A stretch of 64,000 bases of DNA from SMYC01 sp965197495 (GCA_965197495.1 OZ240210.1:7750001-7814000); one strand, 5' to 3'. Counted from the first letter of the stretch, positions 20,426-29,147 are shown. Notes: generated from the letters alone by a model not told the origin. Numbers and translations: made by a program.

Positions 20426-20588
20426 CAGCCTAAGCCGAGCGCCACCCACTCGGCCGGGTGGTCCTTCCCTCCAATCGCGACCACGATGTATTGCTTGCCC
20501 TCGAACAGGTACGTGATGGGTGCGCCGGTGGTTCCCGCGTCGAGCTCCATCTTCCAAAGGACCTCGCCCGTCAGCTTGTCATAGGCAC
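20426..20588 (-). pseudogene. C-terminal fragment of a PQQ-dependent dehydrogenase
   Basis: The minus strand reads AYDKLTGEVLWKMELDAG, TTGAPITY and QYIVVAIGGKDHPAEWVALG, the last propeller blade of soluble or membrane PQQ dehydrogenases. The IS end now supplies the TGA. Before the insertion the frame ran into 16840-16826 as LGPVP and stopped there. All upstream parts are gone: at about 20588 it joins a different gene. Confidence 0.8.
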
Positions 20589-20684
20589 CAACCCCTCGTC
20601 GAGATCGGCGAGCATGTCGGCGACGAGCGGCTCGGGAGCGAGAAGCTCCAAAAACCGGCGCGCCAAACGAGGAGGGTTCACCAT
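20588..20684 (-). pseudogene. N-terminal fragment of an ABC-transporter permease (permease-prefix domain)
   Basis: From the ATG at 20684 the minus strand reads MVNPPRLARRFLELLAPEPL and then VADMLADLDEG. This resembles the PPRLAxxLLxLxLPxxxRExxLGDLEEEF prefix found at the start of FtsX/MacB-type permeases in Acidobacteriota. After about 32 codons it runs into the PQQ-dehydrogenase fragment in another frame. The start lies 5 bp after the PadR stop, the usual PadR-permease arrangement. Confidence 0.65.
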
Positions 20685-20688
20685 GACG

Positions 20689-20865
20689 TCAGGGCGAACG
20701 GAACTCGGGAAGGGTCGCGACCCCCCTCCACATGCGCTCGAGAACGGAGTGCGACTCTTTGAGCGCCGCGACACCGTCCGCAGTGAGCACGAATAGCCGC
20801 TTCGCCTTACCACCGCGCACCGGCGTCGGGTCGGCGGGCGAAAGAATCACTGTGTCCGGACGGAT
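20689..20865 (-). pseudogene. C-terminal fragment of a PadR-family regulator
   Basis: The minus-strand frame GGKAKRLFVLTADGVAALKE, then SHSVLERMWRGVATLPEF, ends in TGA at 20689-20691. It matches the wing and C-terminal helix of PadR-type winged-helix repressors (YYxLTxDGRxALxxxxxxLxxMW). The N-terminal recognition helices are missing. PadR genes commonly precede permease genes of the type found directly downstream. Confidence 0.65.
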
Positions 20866-21191
20866 TGACCTAAAGTATTACTTGAGGTCAGCGCCCATCA
20901 TGTTCGCTGACAGGACGCACGCGCGGTCCGAACAAAATCAGGCCAGGTCTGTCCGACGCCAAGGCCGCTGCGACGTTCGTCCACAGCTTTGAGCTCGGCG
21001 GAGGATATATGGCCGCGCTACTTCGTCGTGATTTCTTGCAGTGTTTTTCCAAGAATGCGTCGGATATTCTTACGAAATGCCGTTCGTGGGTGCCCCAGAG
21101 GACGTCCAAGTCGTTATGGTACAACGTGTTGACTCTACGGCGCGGTTCTTGCACGTTTGTTCCAGAACATGGACTAGGGAGGTCACAACCA
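20866..21191. other. No recognisable gene
   Basis: Open frames exist on both strands but none matches a family I know. The minus frame containing RVNTLYHNDLDVLWGTHER may be eroded coding DNA. GGGAGG at 21177-21182 is the ribosome site of the next gene. Confidence 0.4.
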
Positions 21192-22233
21192 ATGTCGAAA
21201 CGCCATACTGGTTTCTTCCTCGTGTCCTACGTTTGGCTTCTGACCGCGGTCCCCGTAGGAGCGTCGCCCATTTTTTTGGTTGAAGAGGGGTTCGGAAACG
21301 ACATCCTTTTGAAGTTCGAATTCGGCGTGCTGAGCACGGTCGGTAACATCGGATTCGGAGACGTGAGAGATCTTGGCTACGACGCCACGACGGACACCCT
21401 TTTTGGTGTCACCAGAAGTGCCGATCGTTTGTTGACCATCGATCGCAATACCGGCGCGGGAACGCCTGTGAGCTCGAATTTCTACATCCCTCCGGCAGGA
21501 TCGAACACGGCAGAGATCAGCGCTGATGTCACCGGGAACATGTTCGGCCTGGGGCACGTCGGTAGTCTGACTGCTGTCGACACGCTATTCACCGTCAACA
21601 CCACGACCGGTCAAGCGACTGCGATCGGTGGGTTGGGTGTGCCGGTGGTAAGCGGGTTGGCGTTCGATCACGCTACTGGAACTCTTTACGGAACGACCTT
21701 CAACGGAGCTCTCTATACAATCAATTCAGGCTCGGGCGCAGCGAGTCTGTTGGGACAGATCACCGGGTCAAACGGTGGTGTGGCTCGCATCGCGTTTGAC
21801 CAAGGAATAGGAATTCTGTACGGGATTACGAACAGAGAGCAGCTCGTGACGGTTGATCTCTCCACACTGGCGGCGACGCAAGTCGCGCAGTTTACCCTAA
21901 TCGCAAATAAACGTCACCGTGTCTGAGGTCTTTGGCCCCGTGAATAGCACCTTTTCCAGGTTCTGCATACACCGTGCAGAATCACCTATAGTGGCGGCGA
22001 GCGGGTGCCCCAGCACGAGCTTCTCGCCTGCGCCCAGTGCGGCTGTTTCGCGTTTTCGTGCTTCGAAGATTTTGCGATTAGGGTTTACTGTACCCAACCA
22101 GATCTATTCTCTCGACTTCGTCAGTAAATCCTCCTCGGTACCGATCCCCGAGCCGAGCACCCTCGCCGTCCTGGCACTGGGCTTGATCGCGGTTGGCCTG
22201 CGCCGCCGCCGAATTGTGGTTCGTCATTATTAA
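21192..22233 (+). pseudogene. PEP-CTERM sorting-domain protein, interrupted by a 189-bp MITE-like element
   Basis: The ATG at 21192 follows a GGGAGG site and starts a signal peptide (MSKRHTGFFLVSYVWLLTAV). The body carries propeller-like repeats (LGYDATTDTLFGVT, LAFDHATGTLYGTT, IAFDQGIGILYGIT). The end is a typical exosortase tag: IPEPSTLAVLALGLIAVGL followed by RRRR. The gene is cut at 21894. Removing 21895-22083 plus one TTTA copy joins QVAQF to TVPNQIYSLDF in frame and gives 849 bp, 282 residues plus stop. As it stands, translation ends at 21926 and loses the sorting tag. Confidence 0.88.
21895..22083. mobile_element. MITE-like element with 13-bp perfect terminal inverted repeats
   Basis: It begins with CCCTAATCGCAAA and ends with TTTGCGATTAGGG, exact inverted copies. 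TTTA flanks it at 21891-21894 and 22084-22087. The 189 bp hold no gene. Inside, TTCTGCA (21961-21967) and TGCAGAA (21975-21981) form a 7-bp stem, and GTGC/GCAC pairs follow. Removal restores the host gene exactly, which proves insertion. I see no transposase in the window with matching ends. Confidence 0.85.
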
Positions 22234-22254
22234 TCGGCGCGGGAACTGCGGGCT

Positions 22255-22582
22255 CGTGCGCGCCGGCGGCGACGAAGAAAGCAAGGTCGACGCTCGCTTA
22301 CACTCACGAACGCATCCACATCCGGGTTGAGCATGGCCAGTATCAAGCCAGCCATACCGCCCATATCGAAGCCGACGACCCCGAGTCTCTCTGGACTGAC
22401 AAACGAAAAACGACGGGCTTGCGCGATGACGAATTCGAGGTCACGAACCTGAGTCTCAAGATCCTGTGCATCGATCCTGACAAAAGGCGAACTCGTCCCA
22501 ACGAGCGGGCAAGTCGCCACGACAAAGCCGCGCCCGGCGAGGAATTCGCTTACCGGATAGTATCTCCGCAGAGCCCGTACAT
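22255..22582 (-). pseudogene. Dienelactone-hydrolase-like alpha/beta hydrolase fragment
   Basis: The minus strand reads RRYYPVSEFLAGRGFVVAT, then CPLVGTSSPF, QVRDLEFVIAQA and ERLGVVGFDMGGMAGLILAM before losing homology near 22300. The GFDMGG element occupies the nucleophile-elbow position; in this fragment the residue is Asp, not Ser. It has no start and no proper end, and abuts the stop of the M28 gene. A PEP-CTERM gene converges on it from the other side. Confidence 0.6.
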
Positions 22583-22587
22583 GCCGT

Positions 22588-24222
22588 CTACTCTCTCGAC
22601 ACCTCGCGGCGCGCGCGGAACTCGCTCGTCTCGCTCCACTCGGGCCAGCCGTCGCCTGCCGCAAGCCTTCTGCCCATCTCGAAAAAGAGCTCGAGGTCCT
22701 GAGTCATCCCGGAAAACTCGTACCATTCCTTAATCTCATCGGATGGTTTGTGATAGTCCTCGGCTGTGTAGATCGCGCGTTGTTCTTCCCCCCAGCCCTC
22801 GGGTTTACCTTCGAAGCTGATGCCGACATCGGCATAGAAAGATGGGATGCCGACTTTCGCAAGCTCGAAATGATCCGAGCGGTAGTAAAAGCCTTTCTCG
22901 GGCTCGGGATCAGGACGCACGATACGGCCCTGCCCGGTCGCGACCTCGCGGGCGAGATCGTCGAGCTCGGACTGACCGAGACCCACGACGGTGATGTCGC
23001 TCGTCCGACCCCAGATGTTGAGCCCGTCCATGTTGATGGCCGCCACCGTCTTTTTGGCGGGATAGAGGGGCTGCTCCACGTAATAGCGTGAGCCGAGAAG
23101 GCCTTGCTCTTCCGCGGTCACCGCGAGGAAGACGACACTTCGCCTAGGCGCGGGGTCGAGCTCGCCGAGAACGCGCGCGAGCTCCAAAAGGCCTGCAACC
23201 CCCGTCGCATTGTCGTAGGCGCCATTGAAGATGTTGTCACCTTCCATGGACTCGATCGTTCCAAGATGATCCCAGTGCGCGACGTACAGGACGATCTCGT
23301 CGGGGGCCCCGCTACCTTCAAGCCGTGCAACCACATTGGCTGAGTCGACATTGCGCATCGTGTTCTCGATCGTCGCCGTCACCCGAGCGCCGAGCGCCAC
23401 GGGACGAAACGCGCGGTCCGCAGCGGCTTGCTTCTGGGCGTCGAAGTCCAAACCGGCTTTCTCGAAAAGCGATTGCGCCACTTCCAGCGAGAACCAGCCT
23501 TCGACCGCGACGCGGCCCATGTTCTTGTCTTCGGTCTCGAGATCGAACTGCTCCCCCGTCCAGCTTCCCGAGACAACTTCCCACGGATAGCCGGCTGGCA
23601 CGGTCTCGTGCACGACGAAAGCGCCAGCGGCGCCCTTCTCGGCAGCGATCGCGTATTTGTACGTCCAACGTCCGTAATACGTCATCGCTTCGTCGCCGAA
23701 AATACCTTCGACGGGCGGATCGTTGACGAGCATGACGAGCACCTTGCCTCGGACGTCGACATCTTTGTAGTCATCCCAGCCATATTCAGGAGCGACGGCG
23801 CCATAGCCCACGAAGACGAGCTCCTCATCGAGAGAGACTTCTTCGACGACACGTTTCGTCCACGCCACATAGCCGACGCCCCCCGCGAGCTCTTCCTCCT
23901 CGCCGTCGCGCACCAGCGATACACGGCTTTCGGAGGTGATCCCGACAAGCGGGACGTTTTGAACGAATGTCCCGTCAGGGTTCCCTGGTGCGAGGCCGTG
24001 GGCACTAAAACGGTCGCGCAGATAGGCCACCGTCTTTTCTTCCCCGGGAGAGCCCGGCGCTCGGCCGCCGAACGCATCGGAGGAAAGTGTTTCGATGTGC
24101 TCCATCAGACGATCGGCGCTGAATTCGACCGTGACGGTTCCCGCATCCTCGCTCGGCCGCGCGCAAGCCGGCGAAAAGATCGTGAGAGGAAAGAGTAAGC
24201 CAACCCACACCCGTATATCCAT
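22588..24222 (-). CDS. M28-family metallopeptidase with PA domain, probable lipoprotein
   Basis: 544 residues. The N-terminus (LLFPLTIFSPAC) is a signal with a possible lipobox Cys near 20. A protease-associated segment (about 110-240) is inserted before the catalytic core. Zinc ligands of M28 are visible: His in VAHWDHLG, Asp in GAYDNATGVAG, Glu-Glu in TAEEQGLLGS, Asp in INMDGLN and His in YHKPSDE. It should release N-terminal residues from peptides in the periplasm. The frame is intact and transcribed away from the DUF3179 gene; the starts are 75 bp apart, so they may share a divergent promoter region. Confidence 0.92.
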   Translation of the reverse strand: MDIRVWVGLLFPLTIFSPACARPSEDAGTVTVEFSADRLMEHIETLSSDAFGGRAPGSPGEEKTVAYLRDRFSAHGLAPGNPDGTFVQNVPLVGITSESRVSLVRDGEEEELAGGVGYVAWTKRVVEEVSLDEELVFVGYGAVAPEYGWDDYKDVDVRGKVLVMLVNDPPVEGIFGDEAMTYYGRWTYKYAIAAEKGAAGAFVVHETVPAGYPWEVVSGSWTGEQFDLETEDKNMGRVAVEGWFSLEVAQSLFEKAGLDFDAQKQAAADRAFRPVALGARVTATIENTMRNVDSANVVARLEGSGAPDEIVLYVAHWDHLGTIESMEGDNIFNGAYDNATGVAGLLELARVLGELDPAPRRSVVFLAVTAEEQGLLGSRYYVEQPLYPAKKTVAAINMDGLNIWGRTSDITVVGLGQSELDDLAREVATGQGRIVRPDPEPEKGFYYRSDHFELAKVGIPSFYADVGISFEGKPEGWGEEQRAIYTAEDYHKPSDEIKEWYEFSGMTQDLELFFEMGRRLAAGDGWPEWSETSEFRARREVSRE

Positions 24223-24296
24223 TTATAGCCTCCCGTTTCGAGCGCCGATCCTAGCAGAAGCGCTTTACTTTCGTGGTATCGTGGAGACTCTCCGGG

Positions 24297-25673
24297 ATGA
24301 AAAACATGGGGCTTGCGGGCGTTTGGCTCATGGTTGCGGTCGTCACGCTCGGCCAAACCGAGGTCGGCTGGGACGACGTCAAGGCGCTTCTCAGAAGCGA
24401 TAGAGACACGCGCGCGACAGCGATGGCCGCCTTGGAAGAGAGCGGCGACGCATCGCTCATCGCCGGCATCAACGACGTTCTCTACTACCACTACGTCACC
24501 CGAAATCCACCGGCCGCGAGCGAGCTTTCGAAGCTCATGGAGTCGATCACCGGCGAAGAGGTCGGCAACAATCCGCGCGACGGCTGGGTCGAGTGGATCG
24601 GGCGTCACGAGGAGATCGCGCCAAAAAAAGGCTACCTCGCCTTCAAGCGCTGGGTATTCGAACGGTATGACCGCGCGTTTCGTGGATATTTGAACCCGCG
24701 CTTCACGTTTCGGATCCGGCCCGAAGAGATCGAGTGGGGCGGCGTAACGAAAGACGGCATCCCTGCGCTCGATCAACCGGGCTTCATCGCCGCAGCGGAA
24801 GAAGATTATCTCGACAATGACGACCGCGTCTTCGGCGTCTATTTGAACGGTGTCGCCAAAGCCTATCCGCACATCATCATGGATCCGCACGAGATGTGTA
24901 ACGACGTGGTCGGCGGCGAGCCGGTGTCGCTCTCCTATTGCACGCTCTGCGGCTCGGGAGTGCTTTACCGCGGTGCACACCCTTCTCGCGAGGGTAAAGC
25001 TCCGTTCACGTTCGGCTCGTCCGGGCTCCTCTATCGCTCCAACAAGCTCATGTACGACCGGCCAACCAACAGCTTGTGGAATAACTTGACGGGAGAGCCC
25101 GTCGCCGGCCGTCTCGCGGAATCGGGGATCAAGCTCGAGCTCGCACCGCTCGTCGTCAGCACCTGGGGTGAGTGGAAAAAACGCCACCCGGAGACACTCG
25201 TCCTCGATCGCAAGAAGACCGGCTTTGCGGGTGACTACGAAGTGAGCCCGTACGAGGATTACTTCGCCTCCGACAAGACGATGTTCCCCGTATGGCTTCG
25301 GAGCGAGGCGCTCGCGACCAAGCAACGGGTCTTCACACTCGTGCTGGGCGGGCGGCCCAAAGCCTATCCGGTGGAGCTACTGCAAGAAGAGCGCATCACC
25401 CACGACACCTTGGGGGGCGTGGACATCGTGCTTCTGACTAACGCGCGATCCGGCGCGGTGCGCGCCTACAAAACCAAGGCCCGGCAGTTCATTCTTGTGA
25501 GCGATACCGAGTTGCGCGAGGAGCCGCCGGGAATCCAATGGGTGGTCCGCGAGGATCGTCTCGAGTCCGAAGATGGGTCGGTGCTCGAGCGCGTTGCCGG
25601 CCATGACGCGTTCTGGTTCGGGTGGTACGCCTTTTACCCATCGACCGAGATCTACGAAAAGCAGGAACCATGA
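24297..25673 (+). CDS. DUF3179 domain protein, exported
   Basis: 458 residues from the ATG at 24297, chosen because it gives a signal peptide (MKNMGLAGVWLMVAVVTLGQ); a GTG at 24273 is possible. The DUF3179 core is clear: VFGVYLNGVAKAYP, NDVVGGEPVSLSYCTLCGSG, FGSSGLLYRSNKLMYDRPTN and SLWNNLTGEPVAG. The paired Cys in SYCTLCGSG are conserved in the family. The function is unknown. Its TGA overlaps the next ATG (ATGA). Confidence 0.88.
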   Translation: MKNMGLAGVWLMVAVVTLGQTEVGWDDVKALLRSDRDTRATAMAALEESGDASLIAGINDVLYYHYVTRNPPAASELSKLMESITGEEVGNNPRDGWVEWIGRHEEIAPKKGYLAFKRWVFERYDRAFRGYLNPRFTFRIRPEEIEWGGVTKDGIPALDQPGFIAAAEEDYLDNDDRVFGVYLNGVAKAYPHIIMDPHEMCNDVVGGEPVSLSYCTLCGSGVLYRGAHPSREGKAPFTFGSSGLLYRSNKLMYDRPTNSLWNNLTGEPVAGRLAESGIKLELAPLVVSTWGEWKKRHPETLVLDRKKTGFAGDYEVSPYEDYFASDKTMFPVWLRSEALATKQRVFTLVLGGRPKAYPVELLQEERITHDTLGGVDIVLLTNARSGAVRAYKTKARQFILVSDTELREEPPGIQWVVREDRLESEDGSVLERVAGHDAFWFGWYAFYPSTEIYEKQEP

Positions 25674-26551
25674 CGATCGTGATCAATGCACCCAACAGCA
25701 ATATCAGGCGCCGGGTCACCGAGCGCTTGCTCGATTCGGAAATGCCCGTCGGCATCATCACTCGCAATCCGGACAAGGTACGCGATCTCGCGGTCCAGGG
25801 TGCGAGTGTTATCGTCGGCTCGTGCGACGACGAAGAGCTGTTGTCGCGAGCTTTCGAAGGAGCGGAAGCCGTCTTCTGGATCACGCCGCCGGCCTATCGT
25901 CCGGACTACCAAACGTGGGTACGCGACACCGCGTCGAAAGCCGCCGAAGCGCTTCATGACGCACGCGTCGAGCACGTCGTCAACGTGTCCAGCATCGGCG
26001 CTCACGCCGGGCCGATTGCTTTTCTGGGAGAGGTGGAGAGCATTTTGAGCGAAGCCGCTCCCAACGTGGTGCACTTGCGGCCCGGATCGTTCATGGAGAA
26101 TCACCTTGCCGACGTTCACACGATCGCGAGCGCAGGCGCCATCTACTCACCGCTTCCGCGAAACGCAGAGATGGCAACGGTCGCGACACGCGATATCGCC
26201 GATGTCGCGGCGACCTATCTGCTCGGCGCCGATTGGACGGGGCAGAAAGTCCACGAGCTTCGCGGACCGAGAGATCTCACGGGGGCCGAGTCCGCGAGTC
26301 TCATCGCTAAAGGCATCGACAAGCCCGTGGAATATGTGGAAGTTTCGATCGAGCAATCGCGTGAGGCCATGGCGCATGCCGGCCTTCCAGATTTCGTCGT
26401 CGACCTTTATGCAGAGATGTTACTCGCGATGAAAGAAGGCCGCATCGTCCCCGAGCAGCCGAGAACGCCCGAGACGACGACACCTACCGGCCTCGTCCAG
26501 TTTGCCCGCGAGGTTTTGAAACCGGCCGTCGAGGCGGCCTCGTCGAACTAG
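25670..26551 (+). CDS. NmrA/NAD(P)-binding Rossmann family protein
   Basis: 293 residues, starting at the ATG that overlaps the DUF3179 stop. An atypical short nucleotide-binding loop (INAPNSNIRRRVTERLL) is followed by TRNPDKVRDL, EAVFWITPP and VVNVSSIGAH, as in NmrA/azoreductase-like SDRs (ytfG-like). It is probably a quinone reductase or a redox-sensing protein; the missing GxxGxxG weakens the enzyme call. It is translationally coupled to DUF3179. IS copy 3 inserted 17 bp after its stop without damage. Confidence 0.8.
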   Translation: MTIVINAPNSNIRRRVTERLLDSEMPVGIITRNPDKVRDLAVQGASVIVGSCDDEELLSRAFEGAEAVFWITPPAYRPDYQTWVRDTASKAAEALHDARVEHVVNVSSIGAHAGPIAFLGEVESILSEAAPNVVHLRPGSFMENHLADVHTIASAGAIYSPLPRNAEMATVATRDIADVAATYLLGADWTGQKVHELRGPRDLTGAESASLIAKGIDKPVEYVEVSIEQSREAMAHAGLPDFVVDLYAEMLLAMKEGRIVPEQPRTPETTTPTGLVQFAREVLKPAVEAASSN

Positions 26552-26568
26552 TGCCCGAACCCGCTAAT

Positions 26569-28780
26569 CTGAAGTTCCTTGCTGAAAAAACCAAGATCCG
26601 GTGTTGATCCAATAAGATAGATGGAATCAATGGTGCTGGCTTCTGTCTACACGGTGACACCTTTGAGCAAGTCGTAGGCTCTCTGCTGTTTCGAGTCCGG
26701 AGTTGTCGTGACATCGAAGGTGGGCTCGTCGGGTCCGGCTTCCGGTCGCCGACATTTGTTTCGGACGATGTTGCTGAGAAGGCGCAGCAGCGTGCGGAAG
26801 CTGGAAGCTGGTCTCCCATCGTCAAGCTTCTTGGTGTGTATCTTGCGCAGGGCTGCGTCGGAGCGCTGCGCCGGAGCGACGGGGTCACGCTCGGCCTTCG
26901 CCTGCTGCTCCTCGTCAGAGAATACTAGCGGGCGCCAAACCTCCATCATGTGCCACAGGACGTAGTAGGCCAGCATGCACAAGAAGATGTGCGCCCGGAC
27001 TCGGTTTTCGCGCCGGTGACGAATCGGCCGCACCTTTAGGTCCATGCTCTTGAAGGAACGAAACGCCCTCTCGACCTGGGTCAGCAACTTGTAGCTGCGC
27101 ACTGTGTCGTCGGTTTTCATCCGCTGCTCAGCAAGACTGGTGCGGATCACGTAGATGCCGTCAAGGGCAGCTTCCGTAGTGACCTTTGTGTCGTCGATTT
27201 CGAAGCTAAAGCGGTCGTCGCGAATGTCCAGCTTGAAGTGCTTGCCGACTTTGTACTTGTTGAGAACTTTGCCTACCCGCACACCGATTTTATCTTTACC
27301 ATGCAGCTGACCTCGCCCGATCCGTTGGCGAATCCGTTCCAACTGCTTAACGATCGTCCCCATGTGTCGCTTCCACCGCTGGAGCCGTTTGTTGGCGAGC
27401 TCAGAGTTGCCGTTGGCGAGGCGCGAGGCGTCGGCAGCCATCGTTGTCTCGTCTAGCTCGAAGTCGAAACCGTCGTCACGGATGTCGAGCCTATAGTACT
27501 TGCCGACCTTGTACTTGTTGAGGAGCTTTTTCACCGTAGCACGGATGTCCTCCTTGCCCTGCAAACGGCGCCGCTCGACCATCCGACAAACCTTCTCCAG
27601 CTCCTTGCAGGTTGCTTCGAGCAGAGCACGACGCTTGTGACGCCGCCTCTCGGCCAGCTCCGGATTGCGGCAAGCGACCAGCCTCTCGTTGGGGAAATCC
27701 GGGTGCGTCAACTCAAACAGGTTCCGCCTGTCGAATAGCCCCATCTGGATCACCCCATCGTTAATGAGCTTGCGAATCGGTTCGGGACGCAGAGCGGTAA
27801 TCCAGTCGATACCGTCCATCTCCCGTAACTCGTCGATCTGGGTCTGGGTGATCATTCCGCGGTCGCCCACCATCACAAACTGCTCGATACCGAACCGCTC
27901 TTGCGCATTTTCTACCTGAGGCAACAGCGTTTTGGGATCGCCCGTGTTGCCCTCAAAGACGGATACCGACACGGGGATGCCGCGTTCGTTGGTCAGCAGG
28001 CCGTAGTTGACCTGCAGCTTGCCTTTCTTGCCGTCACGGTTGTATCCGAGCCTGGCCAGCGGACAACTCACCCCCTCGAAGTAGCTTGAGGTTAGGTCAT
28101 AGAGCGCGAGGCCGTCGTTTTGGAGATGGCGCGCCGCGAGTTTCTTTTCGATGACCTCCTGGCGTTTGAGAACCCAGTCCATGGCGGCATAGAGATCGTC
28201 TTCGTCGGCATCGCTCACCCCCAGGATTTCGGGCAGTGTGGTTGTGTGCCACCACAGGCTAGTCGCCAGCTTCGACTGCGGTTCGAGGATCCGGGCGACT
28301 ACCATGGCCACGACCAAATCCCGCTCTGGTGAGTGTCGAGAGCCAACGAGTTTTTCGAAACCGAGCTGTCTCATGGCACTGAGCACCGCGTCGACGTGGC
28401 CATGGTGCCGGGAGCCGTTCTCGACGATTTCGAAGGCGTCTTCGAGCGAAACGAGCTTTTGCCCCTTGAGTATGCGTCGGATGGCATCGACCTGCTCGCT
28501 CGGCAGTTTGGACAGGTTGGCAAGTGTGCGCTTGCGCGGTTTCTTGCTCTTGGCATCCCGATAGGACTCACGGAGCAAAACGGCGTGTTTGGAGTTGCGG
28601 TTGGGCACGATATCGATATGCATGGCTACTATATACACTATATAAACATATATAACAATAATAAATACAATACAACATGGCTACTAATTGCAGGCAAAAA
28701 TCACACCTCTAGCGCTGTAACTCCATGCGACTAAAGGTACTTTACCGAAGCGTGGGAGGGCTTACTGGGCAGAACTTCAG
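26569..28780 (-). mobile_element. IS1634-family insertion sequence, copy 3 (2212 bp, mosaic)
   Basis: CTGAAGTTCC and GAACTTCAG ends are flanked by GCTAAT at 26563-26568 and 28781-28786. About the first 60 codons of the transposase and the whole 5' noncoding end differ strongly from copies 1, 2 and 4, while the remaining 90 percent is nearly identical. This points to recombination between two related elements. Confidence 0.92.
26647..28638 (-). CDS. IS1634-family transposase, copy 3 (variant N-terminus)
   Basis: 663 residues. It begins MYIVAMHIDIVPNRNSKHAV and has an insertion (YRDAKSKKPRKRTLANL) relative to the other copies. From about residue 65 it follows them closely, including the catalytic residues and the internal duplication. 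Scattered substitutions (LARLGYN, ENAQERF, ERIRQRI) run through the first two thirds, so the parent was a distinct subtype. The frame is intact. Confidence 0.92.
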   Translation of the reverse strand: MYIVAMHIDIVPNRNSKHAVLLRESYRDAKSKKPRKRTLANLSKLPSEQVDAIRRILKGQKLVSLEDAFEIVENGSRHHGHVDAVLSAMRQLGFEKLVGSRHSPERDLVVAMVVARILEPQSKLATSLWWHTTTLPEILGVSDADEDDLYAAMDWVLKRQEVIEKKLAARHLQNDGLALYDLTSSYFEGVSCPLARLGYNRDGKKGKLQVNYGLLTNERGIPVSVSVFEGNTGDPKTLLPQVENAQERFGIEQFVMVGDRGMITQTQIDELREMDGIDWITALRPEPIRKLINDGVIQMGLFDRRNLFELTHPDFPNERLVACRNPELAERRRHKRRALLEATCKELEKVCRMVERRRLQGKEDIRATVKKLLNKYKVGKYYRLDIRDDGFDFELDETTMAADASRLANGNSELANKRLQRWKRHMGTIVKQLERIRQRIGRGQLHGKDKIGVRVGKVLNKYKVGKHFKLDIRDDRFSFEIDDTKVTTEAALDGIYVIRTSLAEQRMKTDDTVRSYKLLTQVERAFRSFKSMDLKVRPIRHRRENRVRAHIFLCMLAYYVLWHMMEVWRPLVFSDEEQQAKAERDPVAPAQRSDAALRKIHTKKLDDGRPASSFRTLLRLLSNIVRNKCRRPEAGPDEPTFDVTTTPDSKQQRAYDLLKGVTV

Positions 28781-28870
28781 GCTAATCCTGCCGTGAATTC
28801 CTGGCCCTTTTCGGCGCTGACTGCGTTGCGGCATTAATTCCAGTTCGGCCTTCGGCCTAGCCCTCCGCTC

Positions 28871-28925
28871 GACCCGCCTTCGCTCGAGGCTTCGGCGGGT
28901 CCCCGTAGCCTTTGGCGAAGGGGAC
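28871..28925. repeat. Overlapping GC-rich hairpins
   Basis: GACCCGCC (28871-28878) pairs with GGCGGGTC (28894-28901). GTCCCC (28899-28904) pairs with GGGGAC (28920-28925). The two stems share bases and exclude each other. TTCG-rich loops dominate. The rest of 28787-28958 has no gene. Confidence 0.5.
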
Positions 28926-28958
28926 AGGCTCGCTGCGGTCGCTGGCATCTGTCATGCG

Positions 28959-29147
28959 CGCGGCGCGAACGCCAATCTACCCGTGCAGTGGCTCATCTAC
29001 GTCGCCGTCGAGGATATCGACTCGAGCATTCGAAGGTGTATCGAGCTCGGCGGTCATTTGGTCGACGGCCCCCGTAAAATGGGCTCGAACCGCTTCTGCG
29101 TCGTGAAGGATCCCGTGGGTGCGGTGCTCGGGCTCATCAGTAAGTGA
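28959..29147 (+). pseudogene. VOC (glyoxalase-like) protein, C-terminal fragment
   Basis: The frame reads LPVQWLIYVAVEDIDSSI, CIELGGHLVDGPRKMGSNRF and VVKDPVGAVLGLISK before the stop. This is the second beta-alpha-beta module of a VOC/glyoxalase-fold protein. The first half is missing and the upstream DNA is hairpin-rich noncoding sequence. The next frame begins directly after its TGA. Confidence 0.7.

Larger units (their letters stand above)
16845..20428 (-). mobile_element. IS1634-family insertion sequence, copy 2, carrying a nested IS256 element
   Basis: The ends CTGAAGTTCC/GGAACTTCAG are flanked by CCTAAG at 16839-16844 and 20429-20434. The total of 3584 bp equals the 2209-bp element plus a 1367-bp insert and its 8-bp duplication. 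It landed at the junction of two convergent gene ends. Confidence 0.93.

Noticed and set aside
1516..20428. Composite transposon bounded by IS1634 copies 1 and 2
   Set aside because: Each copy has its own matching 6-bp duplication (TCTAGA and CCTAAG). A composite unit would share one duplication at its outer ends only.
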